From assembly GCA_030614945.1 (NCBI GenBank), contig JAUXAH010000143.1, forward strand, positions 1-5,548: 5,548 nt of DNA, read 5' to 3'. The notes under the pieces are model-generated. The model was not told the DNA's origin. It searched no databases and saw only the letters and a program-made list of their open reading frames with translations. Below, piece by piece: positions 1 through 5,117 of this stretch (position 1 is its first letter; every line of letters starts with the position of its first letter). The position numbers and the translations under genes were made by a program. The stretch comes from Phycisphaerae bacterium (lineage in GTDB: Bacteria > Planctomycetota > Phycisphaerae > Sedimentisphaerales > SG8-4).

Positions 1-42
1 GTGATGGGGTTTTACGCATTCAGGGAATAGCAGGTAAAGTGT

Positions 43-179
43 AGGGGGCCGGTGAAGGCCCCCTGTGGAACAAAGCACACATACGGATGTCTGCTACTCC
101 CATCCTCGAGCGCTCGAGTTGCACCCCTGCAGAGCTCTATCCTTTCGAGGAATATTATTGTCATCGACTGATCAGGTCG
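43..179 (+). ncRNA. Structured motif A (candidate small structured RNA or ssDNA element)
   Basis: This is a non-coding stretch made of successive hairpins. First comes an 8-bp perfect stem, AGGGGGCC (43-50) with GGCCCCCT (57-64), loop GGTGAA. Second is AGCA/TGCT (74-77/92-95) enclosing ACAT/ATGT (79-82/87-90). Third is a forked hairpin: outer stem TCCTCGA/TCGAGGA (103-109/145-151), inner stem GAG-T-TGC (116-122) with GCA-GAG-CTC (129-137), then unpaired TATC. Last is a small CGAC/GTCG stem at 165-179. The same order of elements, with compensatory stem changes, recurs at 4692-4827, so I infer selection on the fold. The plus strand is preferred only weakly. It lies 3' of the minus-strand structural operon. 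Function is unknown; replication signal, packaging signal or regulatory RNA are all possible. Confidence 0.5.
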
Positions 180-194
180 TTTGACTTTAAGAAG

Positions 195-220
195 CCCGGG
201 TCCCGCGGTAAGGACCCGGG
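195..220 (-). terminator. Strong hairpin after the structural operon, probable terminator
   Basis: A perfect 9-bp inverted repeat, CCCGGGTCC (195-203) and GGACCCGGG (212-220), with an 8-base loop, sits about 45 bases past the stop of the 242-residue gene. Read on the minus strand the stem is followed by CTTCTTAAAG, a poor U-tract, so intrinsic termination may be inefficient. It could equally protect the mRNA 3' end. No comparable T-run follows on the plus strand. Confidence 0.5.
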
Positions 221-265
221 TGCCTTGGAAGACAAACTATGAAAAAAGTTTCAAAGAGCTAAAAG

Positions 266-994
266 TCAGACATGCTTGGCATGACTGACATCATACCAGT
301 TCGTACCATTGCAAACTAAAACCCAGCCACCGTACTCACCGCGTAAAGTTTCATCAGCACCGGCGTGGAGAAAAATCGGCTGAAAGCCTAACGGATGGTC
401 ATGACTAAGAGTAACATCGTTGACGGTTGCACATAATCTCGAAAGGAACAATAGCTGGCCGTTGACACCACCTTGGAAACCACGAAATACGATAGGACCG
501 GCAGAGCAGTTTAGAAAAAGAACATTGAGATCAGAGACATCATAGTTTGGATAAGTACCTGTTGTCACAGTTGCAGTTGACAGAACGAATTGGCCGTTAA
601 TGGTGACCCTGGTGTTTTCCGGATCGACTTCAAGGATATGTTCCCAACCGTATGGAACATCAATGCAAATGATTCTGTCCCAGGGTTCCCATTGCTTTCC
701 CCATGTAGTAACCAACGTATCGAGTGGGCCTAAGTAAGTGGAGAGCACCCGGGCTGGATTAGCTGGGATGTTAAGAATAATAAAGGCTATGGTCCATGGT
801 GAACGCCAAACACCAAGCAGCGGTATTTTGTCAACGCCGTCAACCTTAAAGACGAAGGCTGCCGCTGGAGGCATGAGATTTTCGTTCATGGGATGGCGGA
901 AAGTGACCCACAATTCTAAGCGGTCAACACGGAATCGAAATTGAATAACAGCTTTGGCAGCATAAGGCCAGGGTCGAATGGGGCTGGGCATCAT
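266..994 (-). CDS. Phage-like beta-rich surface/tail-spike-type protein
   Basis: The product has 242 residues. Residues about 12-110 alternate hydrophobic strands with Pro/Gly turns and many Trp, and look like a beta-sandwich. Residues about 165-240 contain GGVNGQLLFLS, VTLSHDH, a DETLRGEYGGW stretch and VCNGTNWYDVS. That pattern (GG-x-G-Q, then a strand ending near a Gly-rich turn and N/DGT-x-W) is one I associate with C-terminal modules of phage tail fibres and spikes. There is no signal peptide or membrane segment. It is the last gene of the minus-strand structural operon, 30 bases after the 232-residue gene. AAGGAG lies upstream; two ATGs are adjacent at 994 and 991, and the second is better spaced from the Shine-Dalgarno (6 bases rather than 3), so the true protein may be 241 residues. 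A virion surface or adhesion role is inference. Confidence 0.8.
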   Translation of the reverse strand: MMPSPIRPWPYAAKAVIQFRFRVDRLELWVTFRHPMNENLMPPAAAFVFKVDGVDKIPLLGVWRSPWTIAFIILNIPANPARVLSTYLGPLDTLVTTWGKQWEPWDRIICIDVPYGWEHILEVDPENTRVTINGQFVLSTATVTTGTYPNYDVSDLNVLFLNCSAGPIVFRGFQGGVNGQLLFLSRLCATVNDVTLSHDHPLGFQPIFLHAGADETLRGEYGGWVLVCNGTNWYDVSHAKHV

Positions 995-1024
995 TCACTC
1001 CTTAATATATTAAAGAGCTTTGAT

Positions 1025-1723
1025 TTATGGACCAACAAATGCTTCAGCTCTGAAGATTTCGCTAAGCCTGGCATCGGCACGTTGAATACGACAGTAGATC
1101 CATTGCTTCTGCAATTCGGTGATGTGATAAACAGCAGGTGCGGGTTCTGGGCTTGTAGGTGGAGTAATGTCATCACCGCCAACACAGGTGCACCATCTGT
1201 AAGGTCCACCGAAGAAAAAGCGTTGAGGGTTTTGCGGCCGGCCCTGGTGGATGAATAGTACACCGCCGGCCTCGTTTGCCCAGTCCATTGAATTGTCGAA
1301 CGTAACTTCAAGTTGTTGCGAACCAGCTGACGGAGCGATTGCGAGCGATGGGTCATGTGCCGGCAACTCGAAGATTGCAGGAGCCGCATCGATGGGGGCA
1401 AAGCCCAGTGAAATACGGAACGCATTACTTCGGACGTAATGGTTAAAACCGGAAAGGAAAATCGCTTCACCGAGGCGATTTTTCATTGACACACCTGCAG
1501 CGTAATCGTTCCAGAGAATGCGTGCAGCATCGGTCAAGGCTGCCGACCACCGTGCAGTCGCTTCTGCCACGCCGTCACGGACATCATCTTGACGTTCCGT
1601 GTTGGGATTGACAGGTTTCGTTCGAGCTCGAGCATATTGACCATAGCGATTTTTTGAAAAGACGGTACCGGCGATTGAACCACGCATATCAACAACGCCG
1701 CCGCCAAATTTAACTAATGCCAT
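1025..1723 (-). CDS. Uncharacterised phage/prophage-associated protein
   Basis: The product has 232 residues. The N-terminus has a GGGVVDMRGSIAGTVFS stretch followed by KNRYGQYARARTKPVNPNT (residues about 7-42). I recognise this arrangement (G-SI-GTVFS-N, G-Y-R-R, PVNPNT-RQ) as recurring in uncharacterised phage and prophage proteins, but I cannot name a family. Residues 58-110 look helical and include LTDAARILWNDYAAGV and LSGFNHYVRSN. Residues about 138-230 are beta-rich, with WANEAGGVLFIHQGRPQNP, an FFFGGPYRW stretch, a proline-rich linker (188-197) and a RADARLSE motif near the end. The start has a strong Shine-Dalgarno (AAGGAAGG) and lies 15 bases after the 40-residue gene. Its pairing with a tail-spike-like protein suggests a virion component; head, tail or coat function cannot be decided. 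Confidence 0.85.
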   Translation of the reverse strand: MALVKFGGGVVDMRGSIAGTVFSKNRYGQYARARTKPVNPNTERQDDVRDGVAEATARWSAALTDAARILWNDYAAGVSMKNRLGEAIFLSGFNHYVRSNAFRISLGFAPIDAAPAIFELPAHDPSLAIAPSAGSQQLEVTFDNSMDWANEAGGVLFIHQGRPQNPQRFFFGGPYRWCTCVGGDDITPPTSPEPAPAVYHITELQKQWIYCRIQRADARLSEIFRAEAFVGP

Positions 1724-1738
1724 TTTACACCTTCCTTT

Positions 1739-1861
1739 TTAGAAGCCATTTTCTTTAGCTTTTTCTTTGTCATCGTCATCGCCAAAAATCTCTGCTAAGA
1801 GTTTCAGGATAGCCATAACAAAACGCATAACTTTGAATAAGTCGGTTCCGAACATACTCAT
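1739..1861 (-). CDS. Small amphipathic-helix peptide with acidic tail
   Basis: This is a 40-residue ORF. Residues 8-27 form one hydrophobic helix (LFKVMRFVMAILKLLAEIFG) in which K10, R13, K20 and E24 fall on one face, so it is amphipathic rather than a plain transmembrane segment. DDDD (28-31) and a charged KEKAKE tail follow. The start overlaps the stop of the upstream 54-residue gene in an ATGA arrangement (TGA 1860-1858, ATG 1861-1859), which implies translational coupling and is the main evidence that both are real. It has no clear Shine-Dalgarno of its own. The size and amphipathicity fit a membrane-active peptide, such as a lysis or holin-like factor, or a scaffold-type peptide; I know no family for it. 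Confidence 0.65.
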   Translation of the reverse strand: MSMFGTDLFKVMRFVMAILKLLAEIFGDDDDKEKAKENGF

Positions 1862-2022
1862 GATTTTTTCTTGGACTTCTTTTTACGTTTGGTTTTGGTT
1901 TGGGTTTTTGCATGCAGGTCATCGTTTATGCTGCTGAGCTTGCAAAAGTGAGAGCAAAACCGAGCATGCATGTCTATGATTGCCCCGCATACCTTACATC
2001 TTGATTCTGTTTTCTTTGTCAT
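1858..2022 (-). CDS. Small zinc-finger protein with lysine-rich tail
   Basis: This is a 54-residue ORF and the first gene of the structural operon. Residues 9-28 give CKVCG...RFCSHFCK, a C-x2-C, 10-residue spacer, C-x3-C arrangement typical of small zinc ribbons or treble clefs of the FCS type. H19 and H25 are also available as ligands. Residues 39-54 are almost entirely Lys/Arg/Thr/Ser (KTQTKTKRKKKSKKKS), a nucleic-acid-binding tail. An in-frame stop lies 18 bases before the ATG and there is no other ATG, so the start is fixed. There is no Shine-Dalgarno; instead an inverted repeat covers the initiation region. The stop overlaps the next gene (ATGA). A role in binding or condensing the replicon DNA in a particle, or as a regulator, is inference. 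Confidence 0.7.
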   Translation of the reverse strand: MTKKTESRCKVCGAIIDMHARFCSHFCKLSSINDDLHAKTQTKTKRKKKSKKKS

Positions 2023-2036
2023 ACCACATATGGTAT
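2021..2036 (-). promoter_or_regulatory. Inverted repeat over the first start codon of the structural operon
   Basis: ATACCA and TGGTAT flank the 4-base centre CATA, directly abutting and partly containing the ATG of the 54-residue gene. In minus-strand RNA it would form a 6-bp hairpin at the ribosome entry site. As DNA it is a possible operator. The function is unproven. Confidence 0.4.
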
Positions 2037-2262
2037 CGGCTTAAAGGCATAGAAATCAACAAAAAAAATAGGGTACACCGGAGCAATAGGGGGGAAAGTG
2101 AGCGTTAAGACTGTGAAAAGGCAGAAACAATGGGGAAAATTGAGTATTTATTTTTCTGACAATTCCGGTCGCAGACGAGAATAAGGACTTTTTCACGGCA
2201 CCGTCAGGTGCCGATTCTTCAGGCCGAAGGCCGAAGTCTTGCGAGTCTTCGAGCAATCTTCC

Positions 2263-2322
2263 GACCGTGTGGCGAAGCCGCCGGGCGGTCTGTATTGGGC
2301 CGTGTGGCGAAGCCGCCGGCCC
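2263..2322 (+). other. Twin hairpins of R1
   Basis: Two adjacent hairpins share one plan: an outer stem ending in CCG/CGG, a TGT bulge on the 5' side, a GC bulge on the 3' side, inner stem GGC/GCC and a GAA loop. The second (2297-2322) has a perfect 6-bp outer stem GGGCCG/CGGCCC. The first has GACCG, which can pair with the adjacent CGGGC with one mismatch, or with CGGTC further on (2286-2290). R2 carries the counterparts at 5060-5117. Confidence 0.7.
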
Positions 2323-2619
2323 TCTTGCCCATCGTAACAAATTTCGTGGGACCAAAATCGCCCGGTACACCGGGTGTACTCATCATATCCAACCGACCTT
2401 CGAACTTGAGGGCGGATATGACGATTTTGGTGCTGCGAGGGCTTGGTCGATGGGCAAGTAAATAGTCCTGTGCGGCGTGCCTTAGACCGTGAAATGTTCA
2501 TCTGCAAGAATCAAGCCGAGGGAGTAAGCGAAGTGTTCTGTATTTAGCCGCCGCATTTCGAGTTTCTGTATTTGCTGGGCGCGCAAACCCAAGCTTGCGG
2601 GCCACTTTTTGCGGCGGCT

Positions 2620-2651
2620 GGGGGGGGTTCGGGGGGGGGCGTCCCCCCCCC
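2620..2651 (+). other. Poly-G/poly-C hairpin of R1
   Basis: Eight G (2620-2627), TTC, nine G (2631-2639), CGT, then nine C (2643-2651). The G9 and C9 runs make a perfect 9-bp hairpin with a 3-base loop. The two G runs could instead fold as a G-quadruplex. The run lengths are identical in R2. Confidence 0.8.
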
Positions 2652-2712
2652 GCCGCGCGAGAGCGCGGAATGGAGCGAGAAGGAAGCTTACGCGCGTGCT
2701 TGCAGGTTGAAT

Positions 2713-2812
2713 GGAGCTTGCGCCAGAAGCTTCCGGTTTTCAAAGGGAGCTTGCGCCAGAAGCTTCCGGTTTTCAAAGGGAGCTTGCGCCAGAAGCTTTT
2801 CGGTTTTCGCAC
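2713..2812. repeat. Three tandem 33-34 base repeats
   Basis: The unit begins GGAGCTTGCGCCAGAAGCTT and continues CCGGTTTTCAAAG. Copies 1 (2713-2745) and 2 (2746-2778) are identical; copy 3 (2779-2812) is 34 bases and varies at its end; a degenerate fourth start, GGAGCCTGCG, follows at 2813. Within each unit GGAGCTT and AAGCTTCC can form a stem around GCGCCAG. The 33-base period keeps frames open, so the ORFs crossing it are probably accidental. It sits between R1 and the rep operon; iterons for Rep or a host protein are a possibility, not shown. Confidence 0.85.
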
Positions 2813-2814
2813 GG

Positions 2815-3090
2815 AGCCTGCGTGGGCGGGTGGGTGGGTGTGTGAGTGAAAAAGAATTCAAAACAAAATAAAAGCAAGATGATGATTTATTTTGAAGCGT
2901 GAGTGCACAGGATTGATGGGATTGGATAGTTTTGTGATGGGCTTTACTTTAGTAGGTTGGATTGTTGTGATGATGTTGTATGGTGGTTGTGGTGGTCGTA
3001 TGGTGCGGGCGTTCTGTTGTTGTATGGGTAAGTTGATGATGATGTTTGTTTGTATTGATTGCGATGATTTATGATTGTTGTTGGAGCGTT
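2815..3090 (-). terminator. C-rich, G-poor 3' region after the rep operon (possible Rho-dependent terminator)
   Basis: The plus strand here is dominated by G and T and nearly lacks C, so the minus-strand transcript leaving the rep operon would be rich in C and A, poor in G, with no evident strong hairpin. That composition bias is the classical signature of a Rho utilisation site. I see no gene in this stretch. The strand asymmetry itself is clear; the Rho interpretation is inference and depends on the host. Confidence 0.35.
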
Positions 3091-3288
3091 TCAGTATTTC
3101 TTTGACGTTTTCACCTTAAAATTTGCGGAAAATTTCCTTGACGGTCCTGCCGGCAGCGGGTTTAAGATCACGCGGACCAGGGGAAGATATCGCAGCTCGT
3201 AATCGTGGATATCGGACTGGAAATAAAAATGTGTGCTCAGGGACTTGACGAAGCAATTATACCCCGGTTGGTACATCAAACGGAACAT
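3091..3288 (-). CDS. Small hypothetical protein downstream of rep
   Basis: This is an ORF of about 65 residues of unknown function at the end of the rep operon. It overlaps the 3' end of the 71-residue gene. Visible features are GYNCFVKSLS near the N-terminus, a DIHDYELRYLPLVRVIL stretch that looks like a helix or strand pair, and a basic tail (SANFKVKTSKKY). Codons favour C or G at the third position more than the competing frame, which supports this frame. The start is uncertain: ATGs at 3321, 3288 and 3276 all lack a good Shine-Dalgarno, and I chose 3288 because the overlap is modest. The DYEL element faintly recalls small non-structural proteins of ssDNA phages (Microviridae), but that is too short to rely on. 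Confidence 0.45.
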   Translation of the reverse strand: MFRLMYQPGYNCFVKSLSTHFYFQSDIHDYELRYLPLVRVILNPLPAGPSRKFSANFKVKTSKKY

Positions 3289-3472
3289 TTCGATTCTTAA
3301 GCAACCGCTGCATTTCATCATCAGAAATTCCGACTCCGCTAACAGCAGAATCCCAAATGGCCTTGGCTAAAGGATCGGAATCTTTAAGAGCAGCGATATC
3401 ATAGAAGTCAACAAAGAAGTCGAGCTCACTTCGAAGCTCTTTACGATTGCGAGTTTTTGTTTGTCGGCGCAT
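3257..3472 (-). CDS. Small hypothetical protein co-transcribed with rep
   Basis: The product has 71 residues and no family I recognise. The N-terminus is basic (MRRQTKTRNRKELRSE), followed by a hydrophobic/acidic helix (LDFFVDFYDIAALKDSDPLAKAIWDSAV) and a second short helix (SDDEMQRLLKN). The ORF is open further upstream, to 3580, but I start at 3472 because GAGG stands 8 bases before that ATG and the gene then begins 34 bases after the rep stop, with no overlap. An accessory replication or copy-control role is possible from context alone. Confidence 0.6.
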   Translation of the reverse strand: MRRQTKTRNRKELRSELDFFVDFYDIAALKDSDPLAKAIWDSAVSGVGISDDEMQRLLKNRNVPFDVPTGV

Positions 3473-3506
3473 CTTAAGTACCTCATATTGTGCATAAATT
3501 TTTGAG

Positions 3507-4544
3507 TTACGCGGCGAAATTAAACCTTCCTTGCGGGTCAAACTTAGGCGGAGCGTGAATGAAGTTGTCGTAGATCTCAAGCTCCAGGGCGTACATACTG
3601 ATACCCTTGTCGAGTGGTTTGTTTAAGCGAAAGGCTTTCATAATTGCATCAGCATTGTCGTCATAGCCAAGGTTCTCAACGACTGTAATCCAAGAACCGA
3701 TAGTTTTCCACTTACCCGAATCATCTGGAGGTTTCGGTCGGAAGGATATCCCGCGGGCCGTTCCCCATGAACCGCAAATTCTTTTACCCTGCAGAGCATA
3801 AAAAAGCTCGACTGCATCGGCAAGCTGCAGATCTGCAACGTTGCAAGGCTCTGCAGAGTAACGAGCTGCATGCTTTACTGAATTTTCAGGGTTCGTAACA
3901 GCTTTGATATGCACAACCTTGCTCGAACCAGTGATTTTAAGCCATCGTTTTGATAGTTCGGTTTTGTCGATGTAGTCCGAATCGACAAGGCAATGGATGT
4001 GCGGGTGCCACTTGTGATCACTCTGCGATTTTTTGATGTGATAAAACCAAGTGCCGCCTCGAACATGCTTTTTGAACCAGGCTGTTTTACGGAGCTTGCG
4101 AAAGTAATCGTAAAGACATTTAGTTTGATAAGCAAGCGGGGCGTTAGAGTGTTTCAAAGTAAGCGTGATAAGTTTTGGTTTGTGTACCTGGATAAACCAT
4201 CGACGACATTCCTCTGCGATCCAGGACTGGCGAGCAGCTCCGCACATTGGACACCATCGTAAGTTACAGTGGTGAGCAAAGACCAGGACCTCGCCGGTAT
4301 CTTCGTGCCTGGAGAACTCAGCTCCGGAACGGCAGTTGAGATAACGACCCAAAAAATTAGTTTTATCGAGACAATCCACGGTATCAAAGAGGAGCTCCAC
4401 TGCCGACATCTTGCTGCCGTAATGACGATAGAACTTATCGCGATAGACTTTCGGGGAGGCTCGATTGACAGTTGTTTCTCTGTCTTCAAGTTGAGAAGAG
4501 GGGCCATCGACTATTTCGAATTGATTGTCCGGTCCGTGGATCAT
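3507..4544 (-). CDS. rep: Rolling-circle replication initiator, Rep_1 (pC194/pUB110-like) HUH endonuclease
   Basis: The product has 345 residues. This family nicks the double-strand origin, stays covalently attached through a tyrosine, and drives rolling-circle synthesis. Motifs appear in the family's order: a cysteine/histidine cluster HHCNLRWCPMCG (residues 91-102), matching the usual C-x-R-x-CP-x-C; motif 1 KLITLTL (124-130); the metal-binding HUH motif HPHIH (180-184); and a candidate catalytic tyrosine in RYSAEP (Y229), where most relatives have KY-x-x-K, so the lysine is missing here. Further C-terminal, LQGKRICGSWG (251-261) is also typical. Length fits the family. The ATG at 4544 has only a weak, distant Shine-Dalgarno (AAGGTAGGG); an internal start at M46 is conceivable, but the ORF is intact from 4544. 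It heads the operon with two small genes after it. Confidence 0.92.
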   Translation of the reverse strand: MIHGPDNQFEIVDGPSSQLEDRETTVNRASPKVYRDKFYRHYGSKMSAVELLFDTVDCLDKTNFLGRYLNCRSGAEFSRHEDTGEVLVFAHHCNLRWCPMCGAARQSWIAEECRRWFIQVHKPKLITLTLKHSNAPLAYQTKCLYDYFRKLRKTAWFKKHVRGGTWFYHIKKSQSDHKWHPHIHCLVDSDYIDKTELSKRWLKITGSSKVVHIKAVTNPENSVKHAARYSAEPCNVADLQLADAVELFYALQGKRICGSWGTARGISFRPKPPDDSGKWKTIGSWITVVENLGYDDNADAIMKAFRLNKPLDKGISMYALELEIYDNFIHAPPKFDPQGRFNFAA

Positions 4545-4691
4545 AACCGAATACCCTACCTTGCGTTTTTCGGATTCGAGTCAAAGCAACTGTAAGGCTG
4601 GGGGCCGTTGCCGGCCCCCGGATATTCAGTCAAGTTCGACCGGAGCGTTAAAAGGATACGGTCCACGTCAACCCGAGACAACACTTACAAG
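4545..4691 (-). promoter_or_regulatory. rep leader with a GGGGGCC hairpin
   Basis: This is non-coding upstream sequence of rep. It contains a 7-bp hairpin, GGGGGCC (4600-4606) and GGCCCCC (4613-4619), loop GTTGCC, about 55 bases before the rep start. The same stem with a different loop recurs at 43-64 and 4692-4713. Because of its position it would be part of the rep mRNA leader, or of any antisense RNA made on the plus strand. I could not identify a convincing minus-strand promoter. Confidence 0.4.
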
Positions 4692-4827
4692 TGGGGGCCT
4701 GTTACGGCCCCCAGAAAGAGCAACACACGAAGCTTTGCTTCGACTGCCTCAGGGCCCTCGGGTTGCTCGCCAGCAGAGCCCTATCATCCCTGAGGCAATA
4801 GTCAGTATCGGCGATGTGGGAACATCT
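4692..4827 (+). ncRNA. Structured motif B (second copy of motif A)
   Basis: The order matches motif A: 8-bp stem TGGGGGCC/GGCCCCCA (4692-4699/4706-4713); hairpin CGAAGC-TTT-GCTTCG (4728-4742) flanked by GCA/TGC; a forked hairpin with outer stem TGCCTCAGGG/CCCTGAGGCA (4745-4754/4788-4797), inner GGG-T-TGCT (4760-4767) with AGCA-GAG-CCC (4772-4781), then unpaired TATC; and a last stem GATGT/ACATC (4814-4818/4823-4827). Stem sequences differ from A while pairing and the unpaired T, GAG and TATC are kept. It lies in the rep upstream region. If expressed from the plus strand it would be antisense to the rep leader, the position used by copy-number RNAs of rolling-circle plasmids; that role is a guess. 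Confidence 0.55.
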
Positions 4828-4856
4828 TGTCAAGGCTAAATTTGCGATCCTATGGA
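4827..4856 (+). promoter_or_regulatory. Possible plus-strand promoter before R2
   Basis: TTGTCA (4827-4832) and TATGGA (4851-4856) are separated by 18 bases, a tolerable sigma-70-like pair that would start transcription shortly before R2. No equivalent was found before R1, so this is weak. Confidence 0.2.
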
Positions 4857-5059
4857 AATTGAGTAATCAGCTAAGATAATTAAAAAAAGGCAACACCGGA
4901 ACAACAGGGAAGCAATACCGCGTAAACGCCTGAAAATGGGGGTCAAGAATCCTTATAATTCCGGTCGCAGACGAGAATAAAGACCTTTTCACGGCACCGT
5001 CAGGTGCCGACTCCTAAGGCCAGCAGGCCGAAGTTCTCGCCGTCCTCGGCGAGTCTTCC

Positions 5060-5117
5060 GCCCGTGTGACGAAGTTGCCGGGCGGTCTGTATTCACCGTG
5101 CAGCAGAGCTGCCGGTG
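5060..5117 (+). other. Twin hairpins of R2
   Basis: Hairpin one: GCCCG/CGGGC outer stem, TGT and GC bulges, GAC/GTT inner stem with one G-T pair, GAA loop. Hairpin two: CACCG/CGGTG outer stem, TGC and GC bulges, AGC/GCT inner stem, AGA loop. Both follow the R1 plan with compensatory base-pair changes. Confidence 0.75.

Larger units (their letters stand above)
2061..2664 (+). repeat. Structured direct repeat R1 (candidate large non-coding RNA or replication element)
   Basis: This is the first copy of a roughly 600-base non-coding element repeated at 4882-5548. Two blocks are near-identical between copies: 2161-2214 (52 of 54 bases) and 2578-2664 (86 of 87). Between them sequence diverges but folds persist. 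In order: CGGCACC-GTCA-GGTGCCG (2196-2213); a 7-position stem with a TCTT loop (2239-2256, including a tandem G-A mismatch); twin hairpins (2263-2290 and 2297-2322); a long arm closed by CTTGCCCATCG/CGATGGGCAAG (2324-2334/2448-2458) containing ACCAAAATCG/CGATTTTGGT (2351-2360/2422-2431), TCATATCC/GGATATGA (2383-2390/2414-2421) and CCCGG-TACA-CCGGG (2361-2374); a conserved linker (2494-2519); AGCCGCCGC/GCGGCGGCT (2546-2554/2611-2619); and a G9/C9 hairpin. ORFs here change frame between copies, so it is non-coding. It lies 5' of the structural operon. Confidence 0.8.

Noticed and set aside
991..1470. Minus-strand ORF of 159 residues overlapping the 232-residue gene
   Set aside because: Shadow frame of a gene with a strong Shine-Dalgarno and recognisable sequence.
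2193..2507. Minus-strand ORF in R1 with a partial look-alike in R2 (shared YRPPG and RHLTVP pieces)
   Set aside because: The shared peptides fall in different frames in R2 because of indels not divisible by three, and the DNA is better explained by hairpins.
2061..2664. Possibility that R is a CRISPR array, rRNA fragment or tRNA cluster
   Set aside because: No regular spacer-repeat pattern, no recognisable rRNA core sequences and no tRNA T-arm or acceptor consensus.
2498..2871. ORFs on both strands across the tandem repeats with repeated peptides
   Set aside because: The 33-base period makes frames stay open by chance; no start signals and no conservation through the G/C runs.
2892..3074. 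Plus-strand ORF of 60 residues with hydrophobic, Cys- and Met-rich sequence, resembling a membrane peptide
   Set aside because: It starts at TTG, lacks a Shine-Dalgarno, and its residues are what any G/T-rich sequence encodes; the composition bias explains it.
3120..3256. In-frame continuation after the stop of the 71-residue gene, suggesting stop read-through
   Set aside because: The continuation has poor codon choice (CCA, CGA) compared with the overlapping frame, which looks coding; no read-through signal seen.
4154..4595. ORFs of 117 and 108 residues overlapping the 5' part of rep
   Set aside because: Shadow frames of rep, whose motifs are intact across this interval.
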